The position numbers and the translations under genes are program-made. This document shows, one piece after another, positions 45,119 to 53,615 of a stretch of 64,000 nt of DNA (position 1 is the first letter of the stretch; each line of letters opens with the position of its first letter). The stretch comes from Mucilaginibacter sp. SJ (GTDB lineage Bacteria > Bacteroidota > Bacteroidia > Sphingobacteriales > Sphingobacteriaceae), in the NCBI RefSeq assembly GCF_028993635.1, contig NZ_CP118631.1, positions 1,116,001 to 1,180,000 on the forward strand. The letters run 5' to 3'. The notes under the pieces were generated by a model. It made no database searches and had not been told where the DNA came from. It saw only the letters and a list, made by a program, of their open reading frames with translations.

Positions 45119-45188
45119 ATTTCGAATGTAGAATTTCGATTTCGGACTTATTTAAAGACAAATATCCGAAATTGAAAATGCGAAATCC
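45119..45188. repeat. imperfect intergenic inverted repeat (ATTTCGGA words)
   Basis: The left arm (45119-45147) and right arm (45163-45188) share ATTTCGGA-type words in inverted order between the convergent dnaB and chrA. Similar ATTTCGGATTT words occur as direct copies after 49264. Confidence 0.55.
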
Positions 45189-45192
45189 CAAA

Positions 45193-46413
45193 TCAAAATA
45201 TTATCCCTAAAACCACACCGATAATGATCACTATCGGTGTTTTTATTTTGGTAAAATGCAGCACCAGGAAGGTACCGATCATTAAGGCATAGGCTGTCCA
45301 ATTTAAACCAAAAGGCCTTACCAGTAAAATTAAGGCCGTTGCCATAAAACCCACGGCTACCGCATTTATACCGCTCAGGGAGTTTTTTATACGTGTAATC
45401 TTCTTCAAATCCTCCCAAAACGGCACAATAAAGAGGATAAGGATAAGGCCTGGTGTATTGATGCCAATAACAGCAACCAGGCTCCCGATTACCTGCCCCC
45501 AAATACTGTATCCTTTGTTGCCAAGCGTTATGCCGCCCAAAAACGAAGTAAATGAAAATGTAGGCCCGGGCAAAGCCTGCTGCAAAGCATATCCCGACAA
45601 AAACTCCGACCGGCCCAGGTAGTGCTTAACCTCAACAAATTCGGTATACATAAGTGGTACCAGCACCTGCCCTCCTCCAAAAATAAGGATGCCGTTGCGG
45701 TAAAAGTTTTCAAATAAACGGATTGGTAAACTTAATGGGGACGTTTGATTTACAACCGCACCTAAAGCAGCAAAAAAAAGCAGAATCCCTATAAAATAAG
45801 CTACTTTATTAGGGTTAACATTTGAATATAGTTTTACCCTCAATTCGTTTTCATGCTGCTGGGTTTCCATGGCCGATGATATAATACCGCCAAGCAATAT
45901 CAGTATCGGGAAGGCATAAGCATTTTGAAGGATGAGTGTCACAATCAGTGAACCTATAGCCAGCATGGTGCTGATCCTGGTCTTTAAAAATTTGTTGGCA
46001 AATGTATAAGTGGCATAAGCAACTATGCCTACAGCTATAGGCTGCACATAACTGATTACATGTGCAAATTTACTCTTATTAGCAACCATATTGTAGCTAA
46101 TTGCCGCCATACACATAATAGTGGCCGAAGGTAGGATCCAAATTAGAAATGTAATAATAGCCAGCCTAAGCCCACCCACTTTCCAGGCTATCCCAACCAG
46201 TGTTTGGGTTGACGAAGGGCCGGGTAATACCTGCGATAAGGCATTAAGCTCCATCAACTCATCTTCGGTAATATATTTCCGTTTTTCCACAAATTCGCGC
46301 AGTAAAACGGCAATATGGGCTTGCGGTCCGCCAAAAGCAGTAAAGGTATATATCAGCACATCCCGCAGAAATAATAGTTGCCGTTTCTTCATTTTTGTTT
46401 GCAGATAGTTCAT
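45193..46413 (-). CDS. chrA: CHR-family chromate transporter
   Basis: A 406-residue membrane protein of the CHR family with two homologous halves of about 190 residues, each starting with a GG-rich entry. The first has YTFTAFGGPQAHIA and LSQVLPGPSSTQTLVGIAW. The second has FYRNGILIFGGGQVLVPL and LQQALPGPTFSFTSFLGG. About 10-12 hydrophobic segments are visible. ChrA-type proteins export chromate and may act on sulfate-like anions. The start is the ATG at 46413; the open frame extends further into an inverted repeat and is not coding there. Confidence 0.9.
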   Translation of the reverse strand: MNYLQTKMKKRQLLFLRDVLIYTFTAFGGPQAHIAVLLREFVEKRKYITEDELMELNALSQVLPGPSSTQTLVGIAWKVGGLRLAIITFLIWILPSATIMCMAAISYNMVANKSKFAHVISYVQPIAVGIVAYATYTFANKFLKTRISTMLAIGSLIVTLILQNAYAFPILILLGGIISSAMETQQHENELRVKLYSNVNPNKVAYFIGILLFFAALGAVVNQTSPLSLPIRLFENFYRNGILIFGGGQVLVPLMYTEFVEVKHYLGRSEFLSGYALQQALPGPTFSFTSFLGGITLGNKGYSIWGQVIGSLVAVIGINTPGLILILFIVPFWEDLKKITRIKNSLSGINAVAVGFMATALILLVRPFGLNWTAYALMIGTFLVLHFTKIKTPIVIIIGVVLGIIF

Positions 46414-46472
46414 AGATCGTGATTCATAGACAAATCGGAGATGGAAACTGCTATGAACCATGATCTATGAAC
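46409..46472. repeat. imperfect intergenic inverted repeat (ATAGATC/GGTTCATAG words)
   Basis: 46409-46430 matches the reverse complement of 46451-46472 at 20 of 22 positions. The left arm reaches into the first codon of chrA. A similar GGTTCATGG word occurs near 26.15 kb. Confidence 0.65.
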
Positions 46473-46509
46473 CATGAACCCAAAAACCATCAGCTATGAA
46501 CACTAAAGA

Positions 46510-46851
46510 CTAATAATCGTCATCGTCTTCTTCAAAACCCATTGCCTGCCTGTATACTGCCTGCAATTCAGAAAAAGCATGATTATCGCGCTTTTCTTTT
46601 GTCATTTTCATGCCGGTTTCATAAGTTTTAATGGCGTCATCCTTTCGGTTTAGCGCTTCATAAAGCTTACCCAAATGATAATAGGTACCTGTATAGCCGG
46701 GGTGGTTATTTATCAGGTCTTCATAATAAGCAAGTGCCTTATCTGTCTCATTCAGACGCAGATATTCTGTTGCCAGGGCATATTTCAGGAACTCATCATC
46801 CGGTTCATTTTTTATAAATTCCAACAGCTTATTCAATCTGTTCAACTCCAT
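46510..46851 (-). CDS. small tetratricopeptide-repeat protein
   Basis: A 113-residue cytoplasmic protein made of about two and a half TPR units (EFLKYALATEYLRLNETDKAL, YYHLGKLYEALNRKDDAIKT) ending in an acidic tail (GFEEDDDDY). Such short TPR proteins act as protein-protein adaptors; no partner is evident. It is divergent from etfB with only 45 bases between the ATGs. It lies upstream of chrA but is separated from it by an inverted repeat. Confidence 0.8.
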   Translation of the reverse strand: MELNRLNKLLEFIKNEPDDEFLKYALATEYLRLNETDKALAYYEDLINNHPGYTGTYYHLGKLYEALNRKDDAIKTYETGMKMTKEKRDNHAFSELQAVYRQAMGFEEDDDDY

Positions 46852-46873
46852 TTTAAACTCTATCTTTTTTAAC

Positions 46874-46881
46874 TAAATTTG
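46874..46881 (+). promoter_or_regulatory. -7 box TAAATTTG of etfB
   Basis: A perfect TAnnTTTG, 15 bases before the etfB ATG, in a divergent gap of 45 bases. Confidence 0.6.
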
Positions 46882-46896
46882 CAAAAACCTATTGAT

Positions 46897-47634
46897 ATGA
46901 AGATTCTGGTATGTGTAAGTAATGTTCCTGATACCACCACAAAAATAACTTTTACTGATAATAACACACAATTTAATACAAACGGGGTTCAGTTTATACT
47001 TAACCCTTATGATGAAATTGCACTTGCCCGCGCCATTGAACTAACCGACGGCGGTAAAGGTACAGTAACTGTAATAAATGTTGGGGAATCAAATACAGAA
47101 GCCACTATACGTAAAGCCCTGGCTATTGGCGCTACGGATGCGGTACGAATAAACGCTAAACCGCACGATGCCTGGTATGTAGCGTGTCAGATTGCGCAAT
47201 ATGTAAAAGCCAATCCTTTTGATCTGATCCTAACCGGTCGTGAATCAATTGATTATAACGGATCGAAGGTTGCGGGTATGCTGGGCGAACTGCTTGATTT
47301 GCCATCTGTATCTATCATTAAAAAATTAGACGCGGGTGACAGTGATGCAACCGTTGAGCGAGAGATTGAAGGTGGTAAAGAAGTTTTAACTATCCCCTAT
47401 CCTTTTGTAGCCGGTACTGCCGAAGGGGTGGCCGAACCCAAAATACCCAATATGCGTGGCATTATGTCGGCCCGGACCAAGCCACTTGCAGTTGTTGAAC
47501 CGGTTGAGGTAAAAACATTTTCGGAGATCGTTAGTTATGAAACACCTGCCCCGCGCGGCCAGGTGAAGCTTATACCTCCCGATGATACTGCTAAATTGGT
47601 TGAGTTACTGCATACCGAAGCGCGTGTTATATAA
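46897..47634 (+). CDS. etfB: electron transfer flavoprotein beta subunit
   Basis: A 245-residue ETF beta subunit that with EtfA shuttles electrons from acyl-CoA dehydrogenases to the quinone pool. It has the N-terminal MKILVCVSNVPDTTTKI, the AMP-binding stretch and the ETF signature LTGRESIDYNGSKVAGMLGE. I use the ATG at 46897 because the upstream in-frame extension overlaps the -7 box. etfA follows after a 29-base gap. The glutaryl-CoA dehydrogenase-like enzyme near 17 kb is a likely electron donor. Confidence 0.95.
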   Translation: MKILVCVSNVPDTTTKITFTDNNTQFNTNGVQFILNPYDEIALARAIELTDGGKGTVTVINVGESNTEATIRKALAIGATDAVRINAKPHDAWYVACQIAQYVKANPFDLILTGRESIDYNGSKVAGMLGELLDLPSVSIIKKLDAGDSDATVEREIEGGKEVLTIPYPFVAGTAEGVAEPKIPNMRGIMSARTKPLAVVEPVEVKTFSEIVSYETPAPRGQVKLIPPDDTAKLVELLHTEARVI

Positions 47635-47663
47635 ATTATGATCTAAATCATTAACAGATAAAT

Positions 47664-48641
47664 ATGTCAGTTTTAATATATGCGGAAAACGCCGGGGGCA
47701 AATTCAAAAAATCAATTTTTGAAGCAGTTTCTTATGCCCGTGCTATTGCCGATCAAAATAATACTTCCGTTACTGCTGTTTCAATAGGTAATGTTGATGC
47801 CACAGAATTAGCTTCATTAGGTAAATATGGCGCTGATAAAGTGCTTAACGTATCCGGAGATAAACTAAAAGATTTTATAAACCAAGCCTATGCCTCTGTT
47901 ATAGCCGAAGCTGCTAAAAAAGAAGGCTCAGCTGTTGTCGTGTTATCCAACACCTTCTCAGGACGTGGTTTAGCCCCCCGAATAGGAGTAAAACTGGAGG
48001 CAGGCGTTGCTGATGGTGCTGTGGCACTCCCTGAACAGGCAGTCGGCTCGTTCAAGGTTAAAAAAACAGCATTTTCAGGTAAAGCTTTTGCAATGGTCGA
48101 GCTTACTTCGGCTATTAAAGTTATCGCTCTCGTACCTAATTCTTACAAAGTTGTGGAAACAGGAGGCGCTGCCCAGGTTGAGGATTTCAGCGTCGAAACC
48201 AAAGCTTCTGACTTTAAGGCCATGATCAAAGAAATTGTTCGTTCAACCGATAAAGTTTCCCTGCCCGATGCTGAAATTGTGGTATCAGGAGGCCGTGGTT
48301 TGAAAGGGCCTGAAAACTGGGGCATGATAGAAGAACTGGCTGAGCTTTTAGGTGCTGCCACCGCTTGCTCAAAACCTGTTTCGGATGCAGGCTGGAGGCC
48401 ACATAGCGAACACGTTGGACAAACCGGTATAGCTGTCAGTCCAAATTTGTATATTGCAGTCGGAATTTCGGGTGCTATTCAACACCTGGCCGGGGTAAGT
48501 TCATCAAAAGTCATAGTAGTAATAAACAAAGATCCGGAAGCACCGTTTTTTAAGGTGGCAGATTACGGAATTGTGGGCGACGCTTTTGAAGTACTCCCTA
48601 AATTAATAGCAGCCGTTAAAGAATATAAAGCTTCAGCATAA
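47664..48641 (+). CDS. etfA: electron transfer flavoprotein alpha subunit
   Basis: A 325-residue ETF alpha subunit. The C-terminal FAD domain contains VVSGGRGLKGPENW, the GATACSKPVSDAGWRPHSEHVGQTG stretch (ASRKxVD-type region, near residue 230) and GISGAIQHLAGVSSSKVI, which bind FAD. The N-terminal domain pairs with EtfB. It lies 29 bases after etfB and 11 bases before the DUF151 gene, making a three-gene operon. Confidence 0.96.
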   Translation: MSVLIYAENAGGKFKKSIFEAVSYARAIADQNNTSVTAVSIGNVDATELASLGKYGADKVLNVSGDKLKDFINQAYASVIAEAAKKEGSAVVVLSNTFSGRGLAPRIGVKLEAGVADGAVALPEQAVGSFKVKKTAFSGKAFAMVELTSAIKVIALVPNSYKVVETGGAAQVEDFSVETKASDFKAMIKEIVRSTDKVSLPDAEIVVSGGRGLKGPENWGMIEELAELLGAATACSKPVSDAGWRPHSEHVGQTGIAVSPNLYIAVGISGAIQHLAGVSSSKVIVVINKDPEAPFFKVADYGIVGDAFEVLPKLIAAVKEYKASA

Positions 48642-48652
48642 ATACAGGTGCG

Positions 48653-49264
48653 ATGGGGAATAACATGAAAAAAATAAAGCTTGATATTGTCGGCTTATCA
48701 TATAGTCAAACCCAATCGGGCGCGTATGCGCTTGTTTTGGGCGAAGTTAGCGGTCGCCGCCGTTTGCCTATTATCATCGGGAGTTTTGAAGCCCAGGCTA
48801 TAGCTATCGAAATAGAAAAGATGACCCCGAGCCGCCCGCTTACGCACGACCTGTTCAAGAGCTTCGCCCAGGCTTACCAAATTGAAGTTCAGGAAGTGAT
48901 CATTTATAATTTAGTTGATGGGATATTTTATGCCAAATTAGTTTGCAGCGACGGAAAGCGTTCTGTAGAAATAGATGCCCGCACTTCTGACGCTATTGCA
49001 GTAGCTGTACGCTTTGACTGCCCTATCTTCACTTATGAATTTATTCTTTCAACTGCGGGCATTGTTATAGAGGGCAATGATTTTGTTTATCTGGAAAATA
49101 TCAATGAAACGCCTGAAGAAAAATCTGTAAGCGCATCAGTAAGCGGTTACGCTTCTATCAGTACCGAGGAGCTGAAAACCAAACTACAGGAAGCCCTGGC
49201 CGAAGAATCATATGAAAAAGCCGCCAAGATTCGCGATGAACTGAACAAACGTAAAGCTTCCTGA
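48653..49264 (+). CDS. bifunctional nuclease family protein (DUF151) with UVR-like C-terminus
   Basis: A 203-residue protein. The N-terminal DUF151 domain (about 5-140) has LGEVSGRRRLPIIIGSFEAQ and SDAIAVAVRFDCPIF, the usual signatures of the bifunctional nuclease fold. The C-terminal helical pair (SYEKAAKIRDELNKRK) is a UVR-type motif. A plant relative was reported to have nuclease activity, but the bacterial role is unclear. An ATG four codons later (48665) could also be the start. It is co-transcribed with etfBA, a common Bacteroidota arrangement. Confidence 0.88.
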   Translation: MGNNMKKIKLDIVGLSYSQTQSGAYALVLGEVSGRRRLPIIIGSFEAQAIAIEIEKMTPSRPLTHDLFKSFAQAYQIEVQEVIIYNLVDGIFYAKLVCSDGKRSVEIDARTSDAIAVAVRFDCPIFTYEFILSTAGIVIEGNDFVYLENINETPEEKSVSASVSGYASISTEELKTKLQEALAEESYEKAAKIRDELNKRKAS

Positions 49265-49344
49265 TTTCGGAGTTCGGATTTTCGATTTCGGATTTAGCCG
49301 AATGTACTTTTTCAAAAAATATAATTTAATCGTGAATGACATAT

Positions 49345-49372
49345 AACAGAAACTCACCCCTGGGTTTCTGTT
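49345..49372 (+). terminator. terminator-like hairpin after the etf operon
   Basis: AACAGAAAC (49345-49353) pairs with GTTTCTGTT (49364-49372), extended by two more inner pairs. The T-run is short, so the strength is uncertain. Just before it, direct copies of the GATTTCGGA word lie at 49263-49297. Confidence 0.5.
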
Positions 49373-49476
49373 TAACAATCGTAATTTCTACACTTGTAGC
49401 TTTCTGATTTACATTTATTTCACTACTTTCCGCTTTTAATTTAACACTGACTAAAATTATTTAAACCAGGTACCGT

Positions 49477-50736
49477 ATGAATATTAAGTTCCGCTTAATA
49501 CTGATGAATTTTATGCAATTTTTTATCTGGGGTGCCTGGTTGCTTACCATCGGTGCATACTGGTTCCAGGATAAACATTGGTCGGGCGCACAATTTGGGG
49601 CTATCTTCAGTACCATGGGTATTTCGGCAATATTTATGCCTGCCCTTACCGGTATTATAGCCGATAGGTTTATCAATGCTGAAAAGCTGTACGGTATCAT
49701 GCATATTTTAGGGGCGGCATCCTTATTTACCCTGCCTTTAATTACCAGCCCTTCCGCCTTTTTCTGGGTAATGCTGATCAACATGATCTTTTATATGCCA
49801 ACCCTTTCACTATCAATAACAGTGGCATATTCGGCGTTGAAAAGTAATAACAAGGATGTAGTTAAAGATTATCCCCCTATCAGGATTTGGGGCACTATCG
49901 GGTTCATAGCCGCTTTATGGACGGTGAGCCTTACGCATAATGAGACCTCACCCAACCAATTTTATATTGCATCGGCCGTCGCCCTTGCACTTGGCATTTA
50001 TTCTTTTAGTCTTCCTAAATGCCCCCCGCTCTCCACAAAAACAACCAACAAATCATTTGTAGACTCATTGGGGTTGAATGCTTTCAAATTATTTAAAGAC
50101 CCAAAGTTTGCTATTTTCTTCGCTTTCTCCATGCTTTTGGGAGCCGCCTTACAACTTACCAATGCTTATGGTGATACCTTTATACAAGATTTTAAAAATA
50201 TAGCCATCTATAAAGACTCGGTCGGCGTAAAATACCCGGCCATTATCATGTCTATCTCCCAGTTTTCTGAAACGTTTTTCATTTTACTGATCCCATTCTT
50301 CCTGCGCAAATTCGGTATCAAGTATGTGATGCTGTTCAGTATGCTGGCCTGGGTATTAAGGTTTGGTCTTTTTGCTTTCGGCGATCCGGCCGGTGGTTTA
50401 TGGATGATCGTATTGTCATGCATTGTTTACGGTATGGCTTTCGATTTCTTCAATATATCTGGTTCACTTTTCGTTGAAACCCAAGCTACTCCCAACATCA
50501 GGGCAAGTGCACAAGGTTTGTTTATGATGATGGTAAATGGCTTCGGGGCTTTTTTCGGAAGTATAGCAAGCGGCCTTATCATTGATAATTTCTTTTTGCT
50601 GCCAGGCGGTGGCAAAGACTGGCACGGCATCTGGCTTACCTTTGCAGGCTATGCCCTGGTAATAGCCATTGTGTTCCCTTTTGTATTCAGATATAAGCAC
50701 AACAAGGCTCTTGTTGAAGCGATACAACATGCGTAG
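49477..50736 (+). CDS. nucleoside:proton symporter, MFS type
   Basis: A 419-residue membrane protein with about 12 hydrophobic helices. The N-terminal RLILMNFMQFFIWGAWLLTI and YAWFQ-type opening (GAYWFQDKHWSGAQ), with PPIRIWGTIGFIAALW near residue 135, mark the NupG/XapB nucleoside transporter family. It should import purine or pyrimidine nucleosides with protons. No nucleoside-using enzyme gene is adjacent. A 17-bp perfect hairpin separates it from the convergent ThuA gene. Confidence 0.88.
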   Translation: MNIKFRLILMNFMQFFIWGAWLLTIGAYWFQDKHWSGAQFGAIFSTMGISAIFMPALTGIIADRFINAEKLYGIMHILGAASLFTLPLITSPSAFFWVMLINMIFYMPTLSLSITVAYSALKSNNKDVVKDYPPIRIWGTIGFIAALWTVSLTHNETSPNQFYIASAVALALGIYSFSLPKCPPLSTKTTNKSFVDSLGLNAFKLFKDPKFAIFFAFSMLLGAALQLTNAYGDTFIQDFKNIAIYKDSVGVKYPAIIMSISQFSETFFILLIPFFLRKFGIKYVMLFSMLAWVLRFGLFAFGDPAGGLWMIVLSCIVYGMAFDFFNISGSLFVETQATPNIRASAQGLFMMMVNGFGAFFGSIASGLIIDNFFLLPGGGKDWHGIWLTFAGYALVIAIVFPFVFRYKHNKALVEAIQHA

Positions 50737-50780
50737 TTTGGACCTGATTTTTAAGATTTCCGAATCTCCTTAATAGCATA

Positions 50781-50823
50781 AATAAGAAAGGGCTCGCGCG
50801 AATATTGCGAGCCCTTTCTTATT
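50781..50823. terminator. 17-bp bidirectional terminator
   Basis: 50781-50797 is the exact reverse complement of 50807-50823, with a 9-base loop. The stem has a GC core (GGGCTCGC) and A/T-rich base (AATAAGAAA / TTTCTTATT), so it can end transcripts of both convergent genes. Confidence 0.85.
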
Positions 50824-50861
50824 AGAAAAATCAAGAAATCCTAAAATCCCTTAATCGAGGT

Positions 50862-51578
50862 TCATTTCTTCCTTCCCATCGCATATTTGATACCGCCTAA
50901 TAGATGGTTCAAATATAACGGATCACCATATGATTCATCAGTATGACCTAATTCGGTATAAAAAGCCCTACCACCGGCGAAATTATGATACCAGGCCATT
51001 GGGTGATTATCACCGTTTTCGCCGCCAGTGTAGCTTTTCTCATCTATCTTGATCAGTATATGCAGATCATCACCTATCCATTTATAGTTATACCATTCAT
51101 CCCATCGTTTCCATGTTACAGGCAGGTGTTTGGTGGCAATAAAGTTTCGATCAACTACATTTAAAGTAGCCTCCTGCTGTTTGGGGTGACTTTTAAAATA
51201 AGCACCTACCAGTTTACCATACCATGGCCAGCCATATTCGGTGTCTGTTGCAGCGTGTACACCAACAAAACCACCACCTGCTTTAATGTATTGCTCAAAG
51301 GCCGCTTGTTGGGTATCATTCAAAACATCGCCTGTGGTACTTAAAAATATCACTGCTTTATATTGTTTTAAATTATCGGCAGTAAACTTTGCAGCATCAG
51401 TGGTGCTGTCTACATCAAAATTATTCTCCTGGCCCATTTTCATAATAGCAGGTACACCTACCGCTATCGAATTATGATGAAAGCCGGCCGTTTTACAAAA
51501 TACCAGTACTTTATCCTTAGCAAGTACCTGGCTTATTACTGTGCCTATTAAAAGGCAAATGGTAAGTAGTTTTTTCAT
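50862..51578 (-). CDS. secreted ThuA-domain protein (trehalose utilisation-like)
   Basis: A 238-residue exported protein with signal peptide MKKLLTICLLIGTVISQVLA. The ThuA domain (class I glutamine amidotransferase-like fold) has VLVFCKTAGFHHNSI at the start, then FVGVHAATDTEYGWPWY and MAWYHNFAGGRAFYTELGH. ThuA domains are common near sugar-lactone and glucoside oxidation genes, consistent with the GMC oxidoreductase just upstream. I used the ATG at 51578; upstream in-frame codons lie in an inverted repeat. No catalytic residue can be assigned. Confidence 0.9.
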   Translation of the reverse strand: MKKLLTICLLIGTVISQVLAKDKVLVFCKTAGFHHNSIAVGVPAIMKMGQENNFDVDSTTDAAKFTADNLKQYKAVIFLSTTGDVLNDTQQAAFEQYIKAGGGFVGVHAATDTEYGWPWYGKLVGAYFKSHPKQQEATLNVVDRNFIATKHLPVTWKRWDEWYNYKWIGDDLHILIKIDEKSYTGGENGDNHPMAWYHNFAGGRAFYTELGHTDESYGDPLYLNHLLGGIKYAMGRKK

Positions 51579-51582
51579 AGTT

Positions 51583-51716
51583 GATGAGTGGTTGATTATG
51601 TTGATTAAGTGAGTAGTTAGTCTTATGTTTAGTGAATGGTTGATCAAGTGAGTGGTTAATTAAAACTTGACAATTAGTGCCAAACCATTCACCTAATCAA
51701 CCACTCACTAATCACC
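51583..51716. repeat. long imperfect inverted repeat between the ThuA and GMC genes
   Basis: The right arm (51683-51716) is matched by several left-side copies of GAGTGGTTGATTA and GAATGGTTGAT words between 51583 and 51660. A 21-base word at 51682-51702 is the exact reverse complement of one in the folD-Rieske gap. The two flanking genes are on the same strand. Confidence 0.65.
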
Positions 51717-51719
51717 AAA

Positions 51720-53429
51720 TTATAAATTCCCTTTCTTCAATTCATCTACTGCAAAATGAGCAGCGCGGGCTGTCATAGCCATGTATGTTAACGATGGATT
51801 TTGGCAAGCTGATGAAGTCATAGCTGCACCATCGGTAACAAAGACGTTTTTGGCATCCCATACCTGGTTGTTGCCATTCAATACTGATGTTTTGGGATCG
51901 CGCCCCATTCTTGCCGTACCCATTTCGTGAATTCCATCGCCAACGTTGTGTCCTCGGTCATGGGTTTCAATATTTTTTACACCAGCACTTTCAAGCATGG
52001 CTTTCGCTTCCCTTACAATATCAAAGCGCATCTTTTTTTCGTTCTCTTTGATCTCGGCATCCATCGCTAAAATAGGTAACCCCCATTTGTCCTTGCGGGT
52101 TTTATCAAGGGTGATTTTATTTTCGTGATAAGGCAGCAATTCACCAAAGCCGCTTAAGCCTATAGTCCAGGGGCCTGGCTCGGTAAGTGCGTCCTTATAG
52201 CCGGCACCAATATTCAATTCAGCAATCTCACGGCTCCAACCCATGCGGCTTGCCGCGCCCTGGTAACCGAAACCACGCAGGTAATCGCGTTTATCACCAA
52301 ACAGGTTGGCAAAACGCACAACATAAATACCATTAGCCCGGCGACCATAATAATATTTATCCTCAAAACCTTCAACCAATCCGCTTGCGCCAAGGTTGTA
52401 ATGGTGATCCATAATGTTGTGCCCAAGTTCACCGCTGCTGCTGCCTAAGCCATCCGGCCAAATATCCGTAGCAGAATTCATCAAAACCCAGGCGCTGTTC
52501 AAAGCAGAGGCGTTTACAAAAACTATCTTTGAATAATACTCATAAGTTTGGTTGGTTTCGGCATCAAGCACTTCTACCCCTTTTGCTTTTTTAGTATCCT
52601 TATCATACAATATCTTGGTAACGATAGAAAATGGCCTGACCGTTAAATTGCCGGTTGCCAAAGCGGCGGGCAAAGTTGACGATTGCGTACTGAAATATCC
52701 GCCAAACGGGCAACCTTCCCAGCACCGGTTCCTGAATTGGCAAGCCGTGCGTCCTGGAATTGCGGCCGTTAAATTCGCCGAACGGCCAATAATCATGTGC
52801 CTGGCTCCGTTATAGTTTTTCTTGATACGTGCGGCGACATCCTTTTCAACTACGTTCATATCCATCGGCGGTAAATAATGACCGTCGGGCAATTGTGGCA
52901 AGCCCTCCATGGAACCGCTTATACCTGCAAATTTCTCTACATGATCATACCATGGCGCAAGATCTTTATAGCGGATTGGCCAATCAATAGCCCAGCCGTC
53001 CTTAGCATTTGCTTCAAAATCAAAATCGCTCCAGCGATAGCTTTGCCTTCCCCATAAAATGGAGCGACCACCAAGCTGATATGAACGCCACCAGTTAAAC
53101 GGTTTAATCTCGGTATATGGTGCGGCTTGCTCATCAGTCCAGTAATCCATAATAGGTTCGGCAGCTCCCCAGTTACGTGAAATTACGGGGCGTTGTTTAC
53201 GCTGGGCTTGCGTTGGCTTTCCGGCATGATGAAGGTCCCAGGGGTCCTGGCTGGCGGTTTTATAATCTTTAATGTGCTCAAAGTTGCGGCCCCGTTCAAG
53301 CATAATGGTTTTCAAGCCAAGTTCAGATAACTCTTTTGCTGCCCAGCCACCGCTGATGCCTGACCCTATTACAATGGCATCATAGGTATTATTAGCCTTA
53401 GCCTTGCCGTTTATATTACTTAATGGCAT
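51720..53429 (-). CDS. GMC-family FAD-dependent oxidoreductase
   Basis: A 569-residue flavoprotein of the GMC family. The Rossmann FAD motif is IVIGSGISGGWAAKELSE, followed by WGAAEPIMDYW and YQLGGRSILWGRQ. The C-terminal GMC domain has the catalytic His region VGDGIHEMGTARMG and DGAAMTSSACQNPSLTYMA. There is no TAT or Sec signal. In Bacteroidota such genes usually pair with a gluconate-dehydrogenase-subunit-3-like gene; that partner is not visible here. The secreted ThuA gene lies downstream in the same direction, suggesting a role in carbohydrate oxidation. Confidence 0.9.
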   Translation of the reverse strand: MPLSNINGKAKANNTYDAIVIGSGISGGWAAKELSELGLKTIMLERGRNFEHIKDYKTASQDPWDLHHAGKPTQAQRKQRPVISRNWGAAEPIMDYWTDEQAAPYTEIKPFNWWRSYQLGGRSILWGRQSYRWSDFDFEANAKDGWAIDWPIRYKDLAPWYDHVEKFAGISGSMEGLPQLPDGHYLPPMDMNVVEKDVAARIKKNYNGARHMIIGRSANLTAAIPGRTACQFRNRCWEGCPFGGYFSTQSSTLPAALATGNLTVRPFSIVTKILYDKDTKKAKGVEVLDAETNQTYEYYSKIVFVNASALNSAWVLMNSATDIWPDGLGSSSGELGHNIMDHHYNLGASGLVEGFEDKYYYGRRANGIYVVRFANLFGDKRDYLRGFGYQGAASRMGWSREIAELNIGAGYKDALTEPGPWTIGLSGFGELLPYHENKITLDKTRKDKWGLPILAMDAEIKENEKKMRFDIVREAKAMLESAGVKNIETHDRGHNVGDGIHEMGTARMGRDPKTSVLNGNNQVWDAKNVFVTDGAAMTSSACQNPSLTYMAMTARAAHFAVDELKKGNL

Positions 53430-53502
53430 AGTTTATAAATTGGTTTTGAGATTGGATAAAACAATTATATTAATTAAAAATCGATATAGCAATCGATTGT
53501 GA

Positions 53503-53600
53503 AAAAGAACCACGATTTTTAGGATTGAAGGATTATCAAGATTATAATTTCTGGTTTAGGTATCATGAAATTGTCTAATCCTGAAAATCATGGTTCTTTT
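53503..53600. repeat. inverted repeat of the GAACCATGATTTTTAGGAT family (divergent gap)
   Basis: 24-base arms at 53503-53526 and 53577-53600 match at 22 of 24 positions. The element lies in a divergent gap between the GMC and MOSC genes, so it is not a terminator of either. Two more members lie near 60.6 and 60.8 kb. Confidence 0.75.
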
Positions 53601-53615
53601 ATTTATTTTTACCCC

